From Streptomyces sp. 378 (GTDB lineage Bacteria > Actinomycetota > Actinomycetes > Streptomycetales > Streptomycetaceae), in the NCBI RefSeq assembly GCF_030124145.1, contig NZ_JASKMS010000012.1:159885-223884 (forward strand): a DNA stretch of 64,000 bases. The letters run 5' to 3'. Positions 43,750 to 53,841 of the stretch are shown here, one piece after another; the stretch's first letter is position 1; each line of letters begins with the position of its first letter. The notes below the pieces were generated by a model. It did not search any database, was not told the origin of the DNA, and saw only the letters and a program-made list of their open reading frames with translations. A program made the position numbers and the translations under genes.

Positions 43750-45096
43750 ATGGCCAATTTCTCGAAGTCGAACGTGCCCCAGTTCTCGGTGGACGTGTAC
43801 CAGAACGAGTACCTGCCGGAGGGCGCCGGTGAGGTCAACGCCATCGTCACGGTGTCGGCGACCGGCGGCGGCACGATCGGCAGCGCGGTCGCGGCGCCCC
43901 ACCTCTACTCGCCCGGCCAGGGCCCGTCCGCGGCCGTGGCGATCATGGTCGACTGCTCCGGGTCGATGGACTACCCGCCGACCAAGATGCGCAACGCCCG
44001 CGACGCGACGGCCGCCGCGATCGACACCCTGCGCGACGGTGTGCACTTCGCGGTGATCGGCGGGACCCACGTGGCCAAGGAGGTCTACCCGGGCGGCGGG
44101 CGCGTCGCGGTCGCCGACGCCACCACGCGCGAGCAGGCCAAGCAGGCGCTGCGCTCGCTCAGCGCCGGCGGCGGCACCGCCATCGGCACCTGGCTGAGAC
44201 TGGCCGACCGCCTGCTGTCCTCAGCGGACGTCGCCATCCGGCACGGCATCCTGCTCACCGACGGCCGCAACGAGCACGAGTCGCCCGAGGATCTGAAGGC
44301 CGCGCTCGACGCGTGCGCCGGGCGGTTCACCTGTGACGCGCGCGGTGTGGGCACGGACTGGGAAGTGAAAGAAGTCACAGCGATCGCCTCCGCCCTGCTC
44401 GGCACCGCCGACATCGTCGCCGATCCGGCCGCGCTCGCCGCCGACTTCACACAGATGATGGAAACGGCGATGGGCAAGGAGGTCGCGGACGTCTCCCTGC
44501 GGCTGTGGACCCCCGTCGGCACGACCGTGAGGTTCGTCAAGCAGGTCGCGCCGACGGTCGAGGAACTGACCGGCCGGCGCACCGAGGCGGGCCCGCGCGC
44601 CGGCGACTACCCCCTCGGTTCCTGGGGAGACGAGTCCCGCGACTACCACGTCTGCGTGGAGGTCCCGGCCGCGAACATCGGGCAGGAGATGCTCGCGGCC
44701 CGGATCTCGCTGGTCATTCCGCAGCCCGACGGCAACGCCCAGAACCTCGGCGCGCAGGGCCTGGTGCGGGCGGTGTGGACGGACGACGTGGTCGCCTCGA
44801 CGTCGATCAACCCTCAGGTCGCCCACTACACCGGGCAGGCCGAACTGGCACAAGTCATCCAGCAGGGGCTGGATCTTCGCAAGTCGGGCGATATGGATGG
44901 AGCAACGGCCAAACTGGGCCGGGCCGTTCAGCTCGCGAGTGCCTCCGGGAACGCCGATACTGCGAAACTGCTTGCGAAGGTGGTGGACGTGGTCGACGCC
45001 GCGACCGGTACTGTGCGACTGAAGGCGAAGGTCGCGGAGGCCGACGAGATGACGCTCGAGACCCGTTCCACCAAGACCGTCCGCGTGAAGAAGTGA
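43750..45096 (+). CDS. von Willebrand factor A domain protein (TerY/YfbK-like)
   Basis: 448 residues from ATG 43750. The vWA domain has a complete metal-ion-dependent adhesion site: DCSGSM (~75), Thr in GGGTAIGTWL (~145) and Asp in GILLTDGRNEHE (~168). A following beta domain (LRLWTPVGTTVRFVKQVAPT) and helical C-terminal part (AQVIQQGLDLRKSGDMDGAT) complete it. Such stand-alone cytosolic vWA proteins often occur with PP2C phosphatases and kinases (the TerY-P triad described in tellurite-resistance-type systems), exactly the neighbours here. Probably a protein-interaction hub. Confidence 0.92.
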   Translation: MANFSKSNVPQFSVDVYQNEYLPEGAGEVNAIVTVSATGGGTIGSAVAAPHLYSPGQGPSAAVAIMVDCSGSMDYPPTKMRNARDATAAAIDTLRDGVHFAVIGGTHVAKEVYPGGGRVAVADATTREQAKQALRSLSAGGGTAIGTWLRLADRLLSSADVAIRHGILLTDGRNEHESPEDLKAALDACAGRFTCDARGVGTDWEVKEVTAIASALLGTADIVADPAALAADFTQMMETAMGKEVADVSLRLWTPVGTTVRFVKQVAPTVEELTGRRTEAGPRAGDYPLGSWGDESRDYHVCVEVPAANIGQEMLAARISLVIPQPDGNAQNLGAQGLVRAVWTDDVVASTSINPQVAHYTGQAELAQVIQQGLDLRKSGDMDGATAKLGRAVQLASASGNADTAKLLAKVVDVVDAATGTVRLKAKVAEADEMTLETRSTKTVRVKK

Positions 45097-45128
45097 CCTG
45101 GAAGAGATCGAAGGAGGGACGCGCCGAC

Positions 45129-46451
45129 ATGCCGACCTGCCCGAACGGACACCAGTCGGGTTCCGACGACTGGTGCGAGGTCTGCGGTCACCGCATGGCG
45201 GGTGCCGTGCCTCCGCCTCCTCCCCCGCCGCCGCCCGGCGGCTACGGCTTCCCGCCCCCCGCCGGGCCGGGCGGCCCCCAGGGCCCCGGTGGCCGGCCCG
45301 GCGGACGCCCGCCGCACCTGTCCGCCGTACCGAACGCCGAGCCGGAACTCTGCCCGCAGTGCCGTACGCCGCGTGAGGGCGGCGCCCCGTTCTGCGAGGA
45401 GTGCCGGTGGAACTTCCTGACGAACACGGCGACGTCGTACACGCCCGCGGCCCCGCCGCCCGGTCCGGGTGGGCCTTTCCAGCCGCCGGGCCGGCAGGGC
45501 CCGCCCGGGCCGTCGTACGGCGGCGGTGACTCCTACGAGTACCAGGGCTCCCGCCCCTCGCAGATGAACCGCCCGGCCGAGCCGATCCCGCCGTTCGGCG
45601 GCGACCCGTCCGGCCGCCCCGGCCAGGGCGGCCCCGGCGGCTACCCGGGCCCCGGCGGTCCTGGCGGCCACGGAGGCCCGGGCGGTCACGGCGGCCCTCC
45701 CGGCCCGCCCGGATTCGGTGCCGACCCCTCCCGGCCGGTCCCGCCTCCGCCTGGACCCGGCGGTCCGGGTGGTCCCGGCGGTCCCGGTGGCGCTCCGCAG
45801 GCCTACCACCAGTCCGGCCCGCCGGCCCCGCCCGGATACCCGCAGGAGACGCAGCGGCCTCCGCAGCAGGGCGGTCCGTCCTTCGGCGGCGGTGAGGACG
45901 ACTGGGTGATCTCCCCGCCGTCGTCCGGTCCCGGTGGCCCCGGCGGCCCCGGTCAGGGCGGCTACGGCTACCCGCAGCCCGGCGCGACCCAGGCCCCTCC
46001 CGGCCCCGGCGGCTTCCCGCAGCAGCCCCAGCCGCCGCGGGGACCCGCGACGTGGACGGCGACCATCGGCCCGGACCGCGACTACTTCATGGCGATGATG
46101 CAGCGCTCCGGTCCCGAGGCCGCGGGCCTGAACCTGCCCGCGTACTCGCCGGAGCAGCAGCGCCGGCTCACCGGCAACCAGCTCACGATCGGCCGCCGGC
46201 GGCACTCCACCGGCGACACCCCCGACATCGACCTGTCGGTGCCGCCGGAGGACCCGGGCGTCTCGCACCAGCACGCGGTGCTGGTCCAGCAGCCGGACGG
46301 CAGCTGGGCGGTCGTCGACCAGAACTCCACGAACGGCACGACGGTCAACGGCTCGGAGGAACCGATCCAGCCGTTCGTCCCGGTACCGCTCCAGGACGGC
46401 GACCGGGTGCACGTGGGCGCCTGGACGACGATCACGATCCGCCGCGGCTGA
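45129..46451 (+). CDS. Zinc-ribbon, Gly/Pro-rich, FHA-domain phosphothreonine reader
   Basis: 440 residues from ATG 45129, ten bases after AAGGAGGG. Two N-terminal ribbons (CPNGHQSGSDDWCEVCGHRM; CPQCRTPREGGAPFCEECRW), then ~200 residues of collagen-like Gly/Pro sequence (runs of PGGPGG), then a C-terminal FHA domain: LTIGRRRHSTGDTPDIDLSV, VSHQHAVL, VDQNSTNGTTVNG. The conserved Arg, Ser-His and Asn residues for phosphothreonine binding are present. It is the likely reader or target of the PknG-type kinase, analogous to GarA/OdhI but with a very different domain layout. Ends 7 bp from the convergent methyltransferase gene. Confidence 0.92.
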   Translation: MPTCPNGHQSGSDDWCEVCGHRMAGAVPPPPPPPPPGGYGFPPPAGPGGPQGPGGRPGGRPPHLSAVPNAEPELCPQCRTPREGGAPFCEECRWNFLTNTATSYTPAAPPPGPGGPFQPPGRQGPPGPSYGGGDSYEYQGSRPSQMNRPAEPIPPFGGDPSGRPGQGGPGGYPGPGGPGGHGGPGGHGGPPGPPGFGADPSRPVPPPPGPGGPGGPGGPGGAPQAYHQSGPPAPPGYPQETQRPPQQGGPSFGGGEDDWVISPPSSGPGGPGGPGQGGYGYPQPGATQAPPGPGGFPQQPQPPRGPATWTATIGPDRDYFMAMMQRSGPEAAGLNLPAYSPEQQRRLTGNQLTIGRRRHSTGDTPDIDLSVPPEDPGVSHQHAVLVQQPDGSWAVVDQNSTNGTTVNGSEEPIQPFVPVPLQDGDRVHVGAWTTITIRRG

Positions 46452-46457
46452 GCCCCG

Positions 46458-47441
46458 TCACGACGGGAGGGGCCAGGCGTACGGCCCCTCCGGGTCGTCC
46501 AGCCAGGCCCACTCCCGCTCACCCCGGACGGTGATGCCGTAGCGCTCGCGCTGCGGCCGGCCCTCCTGCTCCCACAGCGCGTGCGCCTCCTGCGGATCGA
46601 GGCTGCCGCGGGTCAGGGCCAGCAGGAAGCGGAACAGGTCGTCCTCCCGGGCCCGGCGCGGCACCCCGCCCAGCTGGGCCGACTCGCCCCCGGGCCGGCC
46701 GGTCCCGCGCAGCGGCACGAAGTAGGCGGGGGTGTGCAGGAAGCGTCCCTCGGCGTCCCCGGCGCCGGTCACCGTCAGCACGATCAGGCCGGTGGCCAGC
46801 GGCATCAGGATCCGGCCTCCCGGGCGGCTCTGGGCCACCCAGGCGCACGGGACGGTGCTCAGGGCGCAGGTCGCGATGATCCGGTCGAACGGCGCGCGCT
46901 CCGGCACACCCCGGGCGCCGTCGCCGGTGACGACGACCGGGTGGTACCCGGCCGCGGCCAGGTGCCTGCGCGCCGACTCGGTGATCTCCGGGTCGAGATC
47001 GACGGTGGTGACCTTGTCGTCGCCCAGCCGGTGGGCCAGCAGCGCCGCGTTGTAGCCGGTGCCCGCGCCGATCTCCAGGACCGTGTGGCCGTCCGCGACG
47101 TCCAGCGCGGCCAGCATGTCCGCCATCAGGGACGGCTGGCTGCTGGAGGACAGCAGCTCGCCGTCGCGCAGCCGGGTGGCCAGCGGGGTGTCCTCGTAGG
47201 CGCCCCGCAGCCACCGCTCCCGCGCCCCCCGGTCGGCGCTCTCGCCCCAGCGACGTTCGTAGCCGCCGGCGACACCGACGTAGTAGTACGGCACGAAGAG
47301 GTGCCGCGGGACCGCCGCGAAGGCGGCCCGCCAGCCCGGATCGGCGGCCCAGACCCCGCTCGCCTCGATCCGCCGCACCAGTGCCGCCCGCGCGACGGCG
47401 GCGAGACCGTCGAGTTGCCTGCCGGGTCCGTAGCCGCCCAT
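46458..47441 (-). CDS. Protein-L-isoaspartate O-methyltransferase-like SAM enzyme
   Basis: 327 residues. SAM-binding motif VLEIGAGTGYNAALLAHRLG (~119-138), the PCMT-type SSQPSLMADML helix before it (~101) and TVDLDPEITESARRHL after it place this in the PCMT superfamily, which repairs isoaspartyl damage. The ~100-residue C-terminal extension (LFRFLLALTRGSLDPQEAHA, EREWAWLDDPEGPYAWP) is typical of actinobacterial members, some of which act in peptide-natural-product modification; no such precursor is adjacent. Stand-alone, convergent with the FHA gene. Confidence 0.85.
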   Translation of the reverse strand: MGGYGPGRQLDGLAAVARAALVRRIEASGVWAADPGWRAAFAAVPRHLFVPYYYVGVAGGYERRWGESADRGARERWLRGAYEDTPLATRLRDGELLSSSSQPSLMADMLAALDVADGHTVLEIGAGTGYNAALLAHRLGDDKVTTVDLDPEITESARRHLAAAGYHPVVVTGDGARGVPERAPFDRIIATCALSTVPCAWVAQSRPGGRILMPLATGLIVLTVTGAGDAEGRFLHTPAYFVPLRGTGRPGGESAQLGGVPRRAREDDLFRFLLALTRGSLDPQEAHALWEQEGRPQRERYGITVRGEREWAWLDDPEGPYAWPLPS

Positions 47442-47509
47442 GTCTCCACAGTAGGGGCAAGGACCTAGGTCTTGAGTCCTATGCCGGGGCGTCTGAGACC
47501 ATGGATCGC

Positions 47510-47914
47510 GTGAATGAGATTCGGCGCGGCACGCTTCAGGAGCAGACCTTCTACGAGCAGGTCGGCGGGGAGGAGACCTTCCGTCGGCTCGTCCACCGCT
47601 TCTACGAGGGAGTCGCCGAGGACCCGCTGCTGCGGCCCATGTACCCCGAGGAGGACCTGGGCCCGGCCGAGGAGCGTCTCGTGCTGTTCCTCATCCAGTA
47701 CTGGGGCGGCCCCACGACGTACAGCGAGAACCGCGGCCACCCCCGGCTGCGGATGCGGCACGCGCCCTTCGCGGTCGACCGGGCGGCGCACGACGCGTGG
47801 CTGAAGCACATGCGCGTCGCCGTCGAGGAGCTGGGCCTGTCCGAGGAGCACGAGCACACGCTGTGGAACTACCTGACGTACGCGGCGGCCTCGATGGTCA
47901 ACACCGCGGGCTGA
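47510..47914 (+). CDS. glbO: Group II truncated haemoglobin
   Basis: 134 residues from GTG 47510 (VNEIRRGTLQEQTFYEQVGG); an ATG 9 nt upstream is possible. Group II trHb features are visible: FYEQVGGEETFRRLVHRFYE, the E-F region LIQYWGGPTTYSENRGHPRL with the proximal-side HPRLRMRHAPF, and the C-terminal WNYLTYAAASMV. Binds oxygen or NO in the cytosol; in actinobacteria linked to respiration or stress. A 10-bp palindrome GACCTAGGTC lies at 47462-47471 in the short promoter region shared with the divergent methyltransferase gene. Confidence 0.93.
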   Translation: MNEIRRGTLQEQTFYEQVGGEETFRRLVHRFYEGVAEDPLLRPMYPEEDLGPAEERLVLFLIQYWGGPTTYSENRGHPRLRMRHAPFAVDRAAHDAWLKHMRVAVEELGLSEEHEHTLWNYLTYAAASMVNTAG

Positions 47915-47932
47915 CGCCCGCCGGGGGGCCGG

Positions 47933-48601
47933 TCAGCGGACGCTGACGTCCAGCGCCCCGAGCCCGGCACGCCGGACGGCGACGGACCCGTACGGTGTGC
48001 GCAGCCTCAGCCACGCGCCCGAGGAGAACAGAGCCGGCGGCTCTCCGGGCCGCAGGAACCCGAGGGACTGCGCCGCGTGCACGGCCCGGACGGGGAGCCG
48101 GGTGTCCCCGACCGTACGGGACCAGATGTCCCGCCCGATCCGGTCCAGCTCGTCCCGGGTCCGCCGCTCGGCGGGCAACTCCCCCGTCCGCGAACGGAAC
48201 TCGGCGACGACGGCGGCCACCAGGGCCCCCAGGGCGTCCGGAGCGGGCAGTCCCGGCTCGGCCCGCCAGCCACCGCGGGGCGGCAGCACACCGGCCCACG
48301 GCGGCCCGGTCACGGCCCCCGGCACGACGACGGTCCCGGCGCTCTCGTCCACCGTCTCCAGCAACTCACCGGCCGAGACGGTCACATCCAGCGTGACCTC
48401 CAGCCCCTCCTCGTACGGCTTCCCCAGCCGTACCGCCCGCACGGCCAGCACCTCGAACGAGGGGGGCCGCCCGAAGACGGCCAGCGCGGTGCCGGCCGCC
48501 TGCAGCCGCACCGCGGCTCCACGGTCGTAGTGGAGCAGGCGGGAGAGGAAGGCCGCTAGATCCGCCGCCTCCCCCTCGTCGGCGAGGTGGAGCACCGTCA
48601 T
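47933..48601 (-). CDS. Conserved hypothetical actinobacterial protein
   Basis: 222 residues. ATG 48601 overlaps the stop of the thioesterase gene (ATGA), so the two are co-translated. The sequence starts MTVLHLADEGEAADLAAFLS and contains a central region ARRTRDELDRIG-like helix and a beta C-terminus (GSVAVRRAGLGALDVSVR). No catalytic or binding motif recognised. Conservation next to a hotdog thioesterase is common in Streptomyces, suggesting a functional link, but none is known to me. Confidence 0.8.
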   Translation of the reverse strand: MTVLHLADEGEAADLAAFLSRLLHYDRGAAVRLQAAGTALAVFGRPPSFEVLAVRAVRLGKPYEEGLEVTLDVTVSAGELLETVDESAGTVVVPGAVTGPPWAGVLPPRGGWRAEPGLPAPDALGALVAAVVAEFRSRTGELPAERRTRDELDRIGRDIWSRTVGDTRLPVRAVHAAQSLGFLRPGEPPALFSSGAWLRLRTPYGSVAVRRAGLGALDVSVR

Positions 48602-49011
48602 GCGGCGACGGCCTCCTCCTCGGCGTCCTCCATGTACTCACGCAGGAACTCCCGTTCCTGCGCGGTGATCCGGCGCGGGCGCTGCGCCTGGAAGTCGAAC
48701 GGCACGATCACCGTCGAGGCCCGCACATAGACCTGGTCGCCGTCCTTCACCTCGTAGGTGAGGGTGAAGGACGCGGCCTTGATCTCGGTGACCCACAGCT
48801 CGATGTCCACCGGGTGGTGCCGGTGGACGAGCTGCCGCTTGTAGTCGATCTCATGGCGTGCCACCACGGACCCCTGCTTGAAGTCCTTCTCCGGGCGGAA
48901 CAGGAAGTCGATACGGGCTTCCTCCAGGTAGCGGAGGAACACCACGTTGTTGACGTGGCCGTACGCGTCCATGTCCGCCCAGCGCAGCGGGCAGCGGTAG
49001 ATGTGCCGCAA
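48598..49011 (-). CDS. Hotdog-fold acyl-CoA thioesterase (YbgC/FadM type)
   Basis: 137 residues. The start is TTG at 49011, seven bases after the ettA stop; no ATG or GTG fits before the conserved YRCPLRWADMDAYGHVNN. The 4-hydroxybenzoyl-CoA thioesterase-like signature WADMDAYGHVNNVVFLRYLE (residues ~11-30) carries the catalytic Asp of DxxGHVNN, followed by FTLTYEVKDGDQVYVRAST. Hydrolyses acyl-CoA in the cytosol. It sits downstream of ettA in the same direction and overlaps the next gene. Confidence 0.88.
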   Translation of the reverse strand: MRHIYRCPLRWADMDAYGHVNNVVFLRYLEEARIDFLFRPEKDFKQGSVVARHEIDYKRQLVHRHHPVDIELWVTEIKAASFTLTYEVKDGDQVYVRASTVIVPFDFQAQRPRRITAQEREFLREYMEDAEEEAVAA

Positions 49012-49017
49012 GATCGA

Positions 49018-50682
<1,665 letters not shown>

Positions 50683-51279
50683 GAGAAACCGTCCGGCAGC
50701 TTGAAACTGGCAGTGGGCAGATACACCCCATCTTGCCGTACCGCTAGGCCTGGGTGGAAACGCGTATGACCGGGGGCGGCTGACCTGGCCTTTCTCGGAT
50801 ACCGACTGCCGGGCGACTGTCACTGCCGGTCGCCTTTGGTCGGCCTTGGGCGCCCTCGGACGGCGCAGGGGCGGCCCAGGATTGATCGCTTGCGGGCAGC
50901 GTGCGTGGGGTTGGGCCGCCGCCGCGACGTGAACGGCAGCCGTTGATCGCGTCATCCGCGACTGGCATGGACGCGCCCGAAGCACCGCCCCACCCGGCCC
51001 TCGACAGGCCATGCGACTATCGGTTGATCGGGATCTCTGTCTCCTGGAGACCGACTTCTTCGTGCTCGCCGGGTGGCTACGCGCCCTCGCGAGTGGATGA
51101 GCACCACCCTCCTCGCGACGGCAGTGATCACGTTCTGCGGCGGCGTATCGATGAGACCCGCCGCCTCGCCGTCGTCACGGTCCGCCTGGGCGAGGAGTTC
51201 GTGCTCGTCTTCGGCTGATCACCGAGATGCAGCCGCCGTCAGCTGACGGTGCTGGCCGTCGACCGGCCGTTCGTCGTCG
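50683..51279. other. 597-bp region without a confident gene
   Basis: Lies between the ettA start and the end of the thioester-protein gene. It must carry the ettA promoter. On the plus strand an open frame (50901-51218) ends in RIDETRRLAVVTVRLGEEFV, which reads like the tail of a real protein, but its first half looks non-coding; this may be a small gene or a relic. No tRNA, hairpin with T-run or repeat was found. Confidence 0.4.
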
Positions 51280-52686
51280 TCACTCCCCCGCCGCCTCCCT
51301 GCGACGCAGCACGATCAGGGTGGTTCCACCGATCAGGACCAGGCCGATGGCGACGCCCGCGATCAGGGGGGTGATGCCGGAGCTGCCCGTTTCGGCGAGG
51401 TTGGTGTCGGAGGCCGTGCCGCCCACGGTCATCGGGCTCGGTTCGCTGAGGGTCTGGGTGGTGGTGCCGGTGTCGCTGCCGCGGGTCCGGCAGTCCAGCG
51501 TGCCGGTGAAGCGCTTCTCGAAGCCGCCGGGGCCGTGGACCGTGAAGTCGTAGGCCTGGTCCTCCTGGAGCGGGACCGTCACCGTGCGGGACTCGCCCGC
51601 GGCGACGGTGTGTTCCAGACCGGCCAGCTCGAACGTGAACGGCTCGTCGCCCTTGTTGGAGGCGATGATGTCGACCCCGCCCCCGGCACAGTCCTTCGCC
51701 GCCGTCAGCGCCGGGGCCGGCCCCTGCTTCGCCCAGGTCGCCCCGGCCGTCGCGGACACCGTCGACTCGCTGGAGCCGGCCAGGATCTGCGTCTGGCTGC
51801 GGCTCTCGGAGGTGAAGGCACGGCCGACCGGCACGGTGGTCGAGGCCTGTACGGTCAGTTCCGCCGTGCCCGCCGCCGCGTCCTCGGGCACCTCGAAGAA
51901 CACCTGCCCGCCGTCGGACGTCGTGGTGACGGCCTTGCCCTGCTGGTCGACGATCCGTACCCCGCTCGTCGCGGCGTCCGCGGGCGGGGTGACCGTCGCG
52001 CTGCCGGCGTTGGTGCGCACCGTCACCGGACCGAGCCGCTCGCCCGGCCGGCCGGAGACCGCGGGCGGCTCGACGGTGAGCGAGGCGCGGGGCTCGGGCA
52101 GACTGCGGGCGCTCTTCTCCAGGTAGTCCGCGAGTTGTTCGGCCTGCGGGTCCAGGGCGTCGACGGCCACGTCGTCCGAGTAGCGCCAGATCGCCACCTG
52201 CGTACCGGCCGCCGCGTCCTGCTCCGTCATCGCACCGCGCACGCCCGCCTTCCGCGCCAACGCCGCGAGGTCGTTCACCTGCGGGTAGGAGTTCTGCAGG
52301 ATCCAACGGATCTTGCCGGCGTCCTTGTTGACGCCCAGGGACGTGCCGCTCCACGGCGTCTCGTGGTACTTGGCGTCCCGCTGGGTCGGGTTGTGGAGGT
52401 CGACGCAGTACGTCTGGAGCATGCCGCCGCCGTCGACGGACATCTCGAACAGGCCCGCCGGGATCTCCTGGTCGCCGGTGGCGGCGTGTATGACGGCCGC
52501 GCCGTACGTCTTGAGACCGCCTATCGTCGCGGCCGCTCCGCCCTGACTCTGCGTCGTCTCGTCGGCGGCCGCCCGGCCGGCACCGGCCAGCCCGCCGGCG
52601 GCGACGAGCCCGGACACCACCGTCGCGGTGGCGAGGCGAGCAGCCCCTCGCCTTCGCAGGAACAGCTCAGAGAACGAAGCAAGCAC
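51280..52686 (-). CDS. Sortase-anchored Cys-Gln thioester-domain surface protein
   Basis: 468 residues from GTG 52686, six bases after GAAAGGGA. Signal peptide LATATVVSGLVAAGGLAGAG with AxA cleavage near RAAADE. A thioester domain follows: Cys in LQTYCVDLHNP (~95) and Gln in GTQVAIWRYSDD (~163), the pair that forms an internal thioester in Gram-positive adhesins. Then beta-rich stalk domains, and a C-terminal LAETG motif (~429) with a membrane helix (ITPLIAGVAIGLVLIGGTTL) and RRREAAGE tail, i.e. a class E sortase signal. It is covalently attached to the cell wall and could bond to surfaces or other cells. No sortase gene is adjacent. Confidence 0.9.
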   Translation of the reverse strand: MLASFSELFLRRRGAARLATATVVSGLVAAGGLAGAGRAAADETTQSQGGAAATIGGLKTYGAAVIHAATGDQEIPAGLFEMSVDGGGMLQTYCVDLHNPTQRDAKYHETPWSGTSLGVNKDAGKIRWILQNSYPQVNDLAALARKAGVRGAMTEQDAAAGTQVAIWRYSDDVAVDALDPQAEQLADYLEKSARSLPEPRASLTVEPPAVSGRPGERLGPVTVRTNAGSATVTPPADAATSGVRIVDQQGKAVTTTSDGGQVFFEVPEDAAAGTAELTVQASTTVPVGRAFTSESRSQTQILAGSSESTVSATAGATWAKQGPAPALTAAKDCAGGGVDIIASNKGDEPFTFELAGLEHTVAAGESRTVTVPLQEDQAYDFTVHGPGGFEKRFTGTLDCRTRGSDTGTTTQTLSEPSPMTVGGTASDTNLAETGSSGITPLIAGVAIGLVLIGGTTLIVLRRREAAGE

Positions 52687-52882
52687 CAAATTCCCTTTCG
52701 AGCAGGACCCGTTGACGTGGGGGGGGACGGTCCCACCTGCAGAATCAGAAGCCTCACCGGACGCAAGAGTCCCGAGAGCCATGTCCGGCATCCTAGGGAC
52801 GCGGGGGGCACCGCCCGCCGATCAGACGGTCGGACGAGTGATCCGACTCGGAATCGTTATCGCCAAGTCCGCAGGTGAGCAG

Positions 52883-52935
52883 GGCTTATCGACAAATCCA
52901 CCCCTGACTGTTCGGTGCACACTCGTCGATAAGCC
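52883..52935. repeat. 11-bp inverted repeat between the thioester-protein and ssb genes
   Basis: GGCTTATCGAC (52883-52893) and GTCGATAAGCC (52925-52935) pair perfectly across a 31-nt spacer. Position fits an ssb terminator or an operator of the thioester-protein gene. Confidence 0.45.
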
Positions 52936-52968
52936 ACAGTTCGGGCAGTCGCCGTCGACGACGGACTG

Positions 52969-53445
52969 TCACGCCAATACGGCTGGCTCCGGCTCGTGTT
53001 GAGACTGTTTACCCCCTGGGCTCGCGGAATCCGGCGACGGTGTTTCCCAGTTGGGCTCCGGCTGCGTCGCCGAGGGCCCGGTCTCGGTCTTGGCGGCGCG
53101 CCTGAAGGCCGAGGTGCCCCAGGCCAGATCGTGGCCGATCGCCACCGCGTCGATGTCCGCCGACGTCCAGTTCTGCCCCTCGCGCACGTCGGTGCGCACC
53201 TTCAGCCTGCCCTGCACGATCACGGGCTCTCCGACCGTCAGCGACGCGGCCGTGTTGGTGGCCAGTTGCCGGTTGGCCCACACCGTGAAGAAGTTCGTGT
53301 GCCCGTCCGTCCAGGTGTTCTTCTCGCGGTCCCAGTAGCGCGCGGTCACCGCCAGCCGGAACCTCGCCGACGGGCCGGACGCCATCTCCCGGTACACCGG
53401 CTGCGTCGCCACCCTGCCGACCGCGCACACCATCGTCTCGTTCAT
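52969..53445 (-). CDS. ssbB: Single-stranded DNA-binding protein, SsbB paralogue
   Basis: 158 residues from ATG 53445 behind GAGGGG. The OB fold is recognisable: MNETMVCAVGRVATQPVYRE, then ARFRLAVTARYWDREKNTW and NFFTVWANRQLATN, followed by EPVIVQGRLKVRTDVREGQN. The C-terminal tail is Ser/Pro/Glu-rich (SPDSASPGGKQSQHEPEPAV) and lacks the acidic DDxPF tip that housekeeping SSBs use to recruit partners. In Streptomyces the second SSB (SsbB) functions in chromosome segregation during sporulation; its location next to the DynAB-like pair agrees. Confidence 0.88.
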   Translation of the reverse strand: MNETMVCAVGRVATQPVYREMASGPSARFRLAVTARYWDREKNTWTDGHTNFFTVWANRQLATNTAASLTVGEPVIVQGRLKVRTDVREGQNWTSADIDAVAIGHDLAWGTSAFRRAAKTETGPSATQPEPNWETPSPDSASPGGKQSQHEPEPAVLA

Positions 53446-53841
53446 GCGAACCCCTCCCTCGCCCGGACCACGGCACCCGCACCGGGCCGACACGCGTACG
53501 GGCCCGTCCCGTACGGCTGTGTCTGCCAGACTGCCGCCGCCGGGCCGAACCCGCTGAGCGCTGTGGACCACCCCCGCCCTGTGGACAACGCCGCCACCCA
53601 CAGGGATGGCACCGGATGGCCCCCGAGTCGCGACGACGGCACCTCCGCGGCCCGTCACAGCCGCCCCGACCCGGAGTCACCGCCCACCCGGCGCCTCACC
53701 GCCGTAGCGTCGCCTGTCGCCTGTCGCCTGTCATCAACTACCGATCACCAACTACCTGTCACCAATCACCTGTCGCCTGCCACCTGCGCCTCACCGCCCG
53801 CCCGGCGCCCCACCATCCCCCACCACCTCACCGTCACGGCC
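53446..53841. other. Intergenic region with degenerate short repeats
   Basis: 396 bp between ssbB and dynB-like genes. Between 53709 and 53790 the sequence is built from degenerate copies of GTCGCCT and ATCACC-type units (several CGCCTGT repeats). No gene or clear terminator seen; the ssbB promoter must lie near its upstream end. Confidence 0.45.

Noticed and set aside
40177..44070. 1297-codon open frame on the minus strand across the kinase and phosphatase genes
   Set aside because: Antisense shadow of GC-biased genes; composition is repetitive Arg/Gly/Val and it crosses several real genes with clear motifs.
45440..46040. Repeated GGCCCCGGCGG-type units considered as CRISPR or minisatellite
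   Set aside because: They encode the Gly/Pro-rich linker of the FHA protein in frame; spacing is irregular and no spacers exist.
35714..46451. Interpretation of the kinase/PP2C/vWA/FHA cluster as a phage-defence system
   Set aside because: No effector such as a nuclease or NADase is present, and gene content and position match a conserved metabolic sensing locus.
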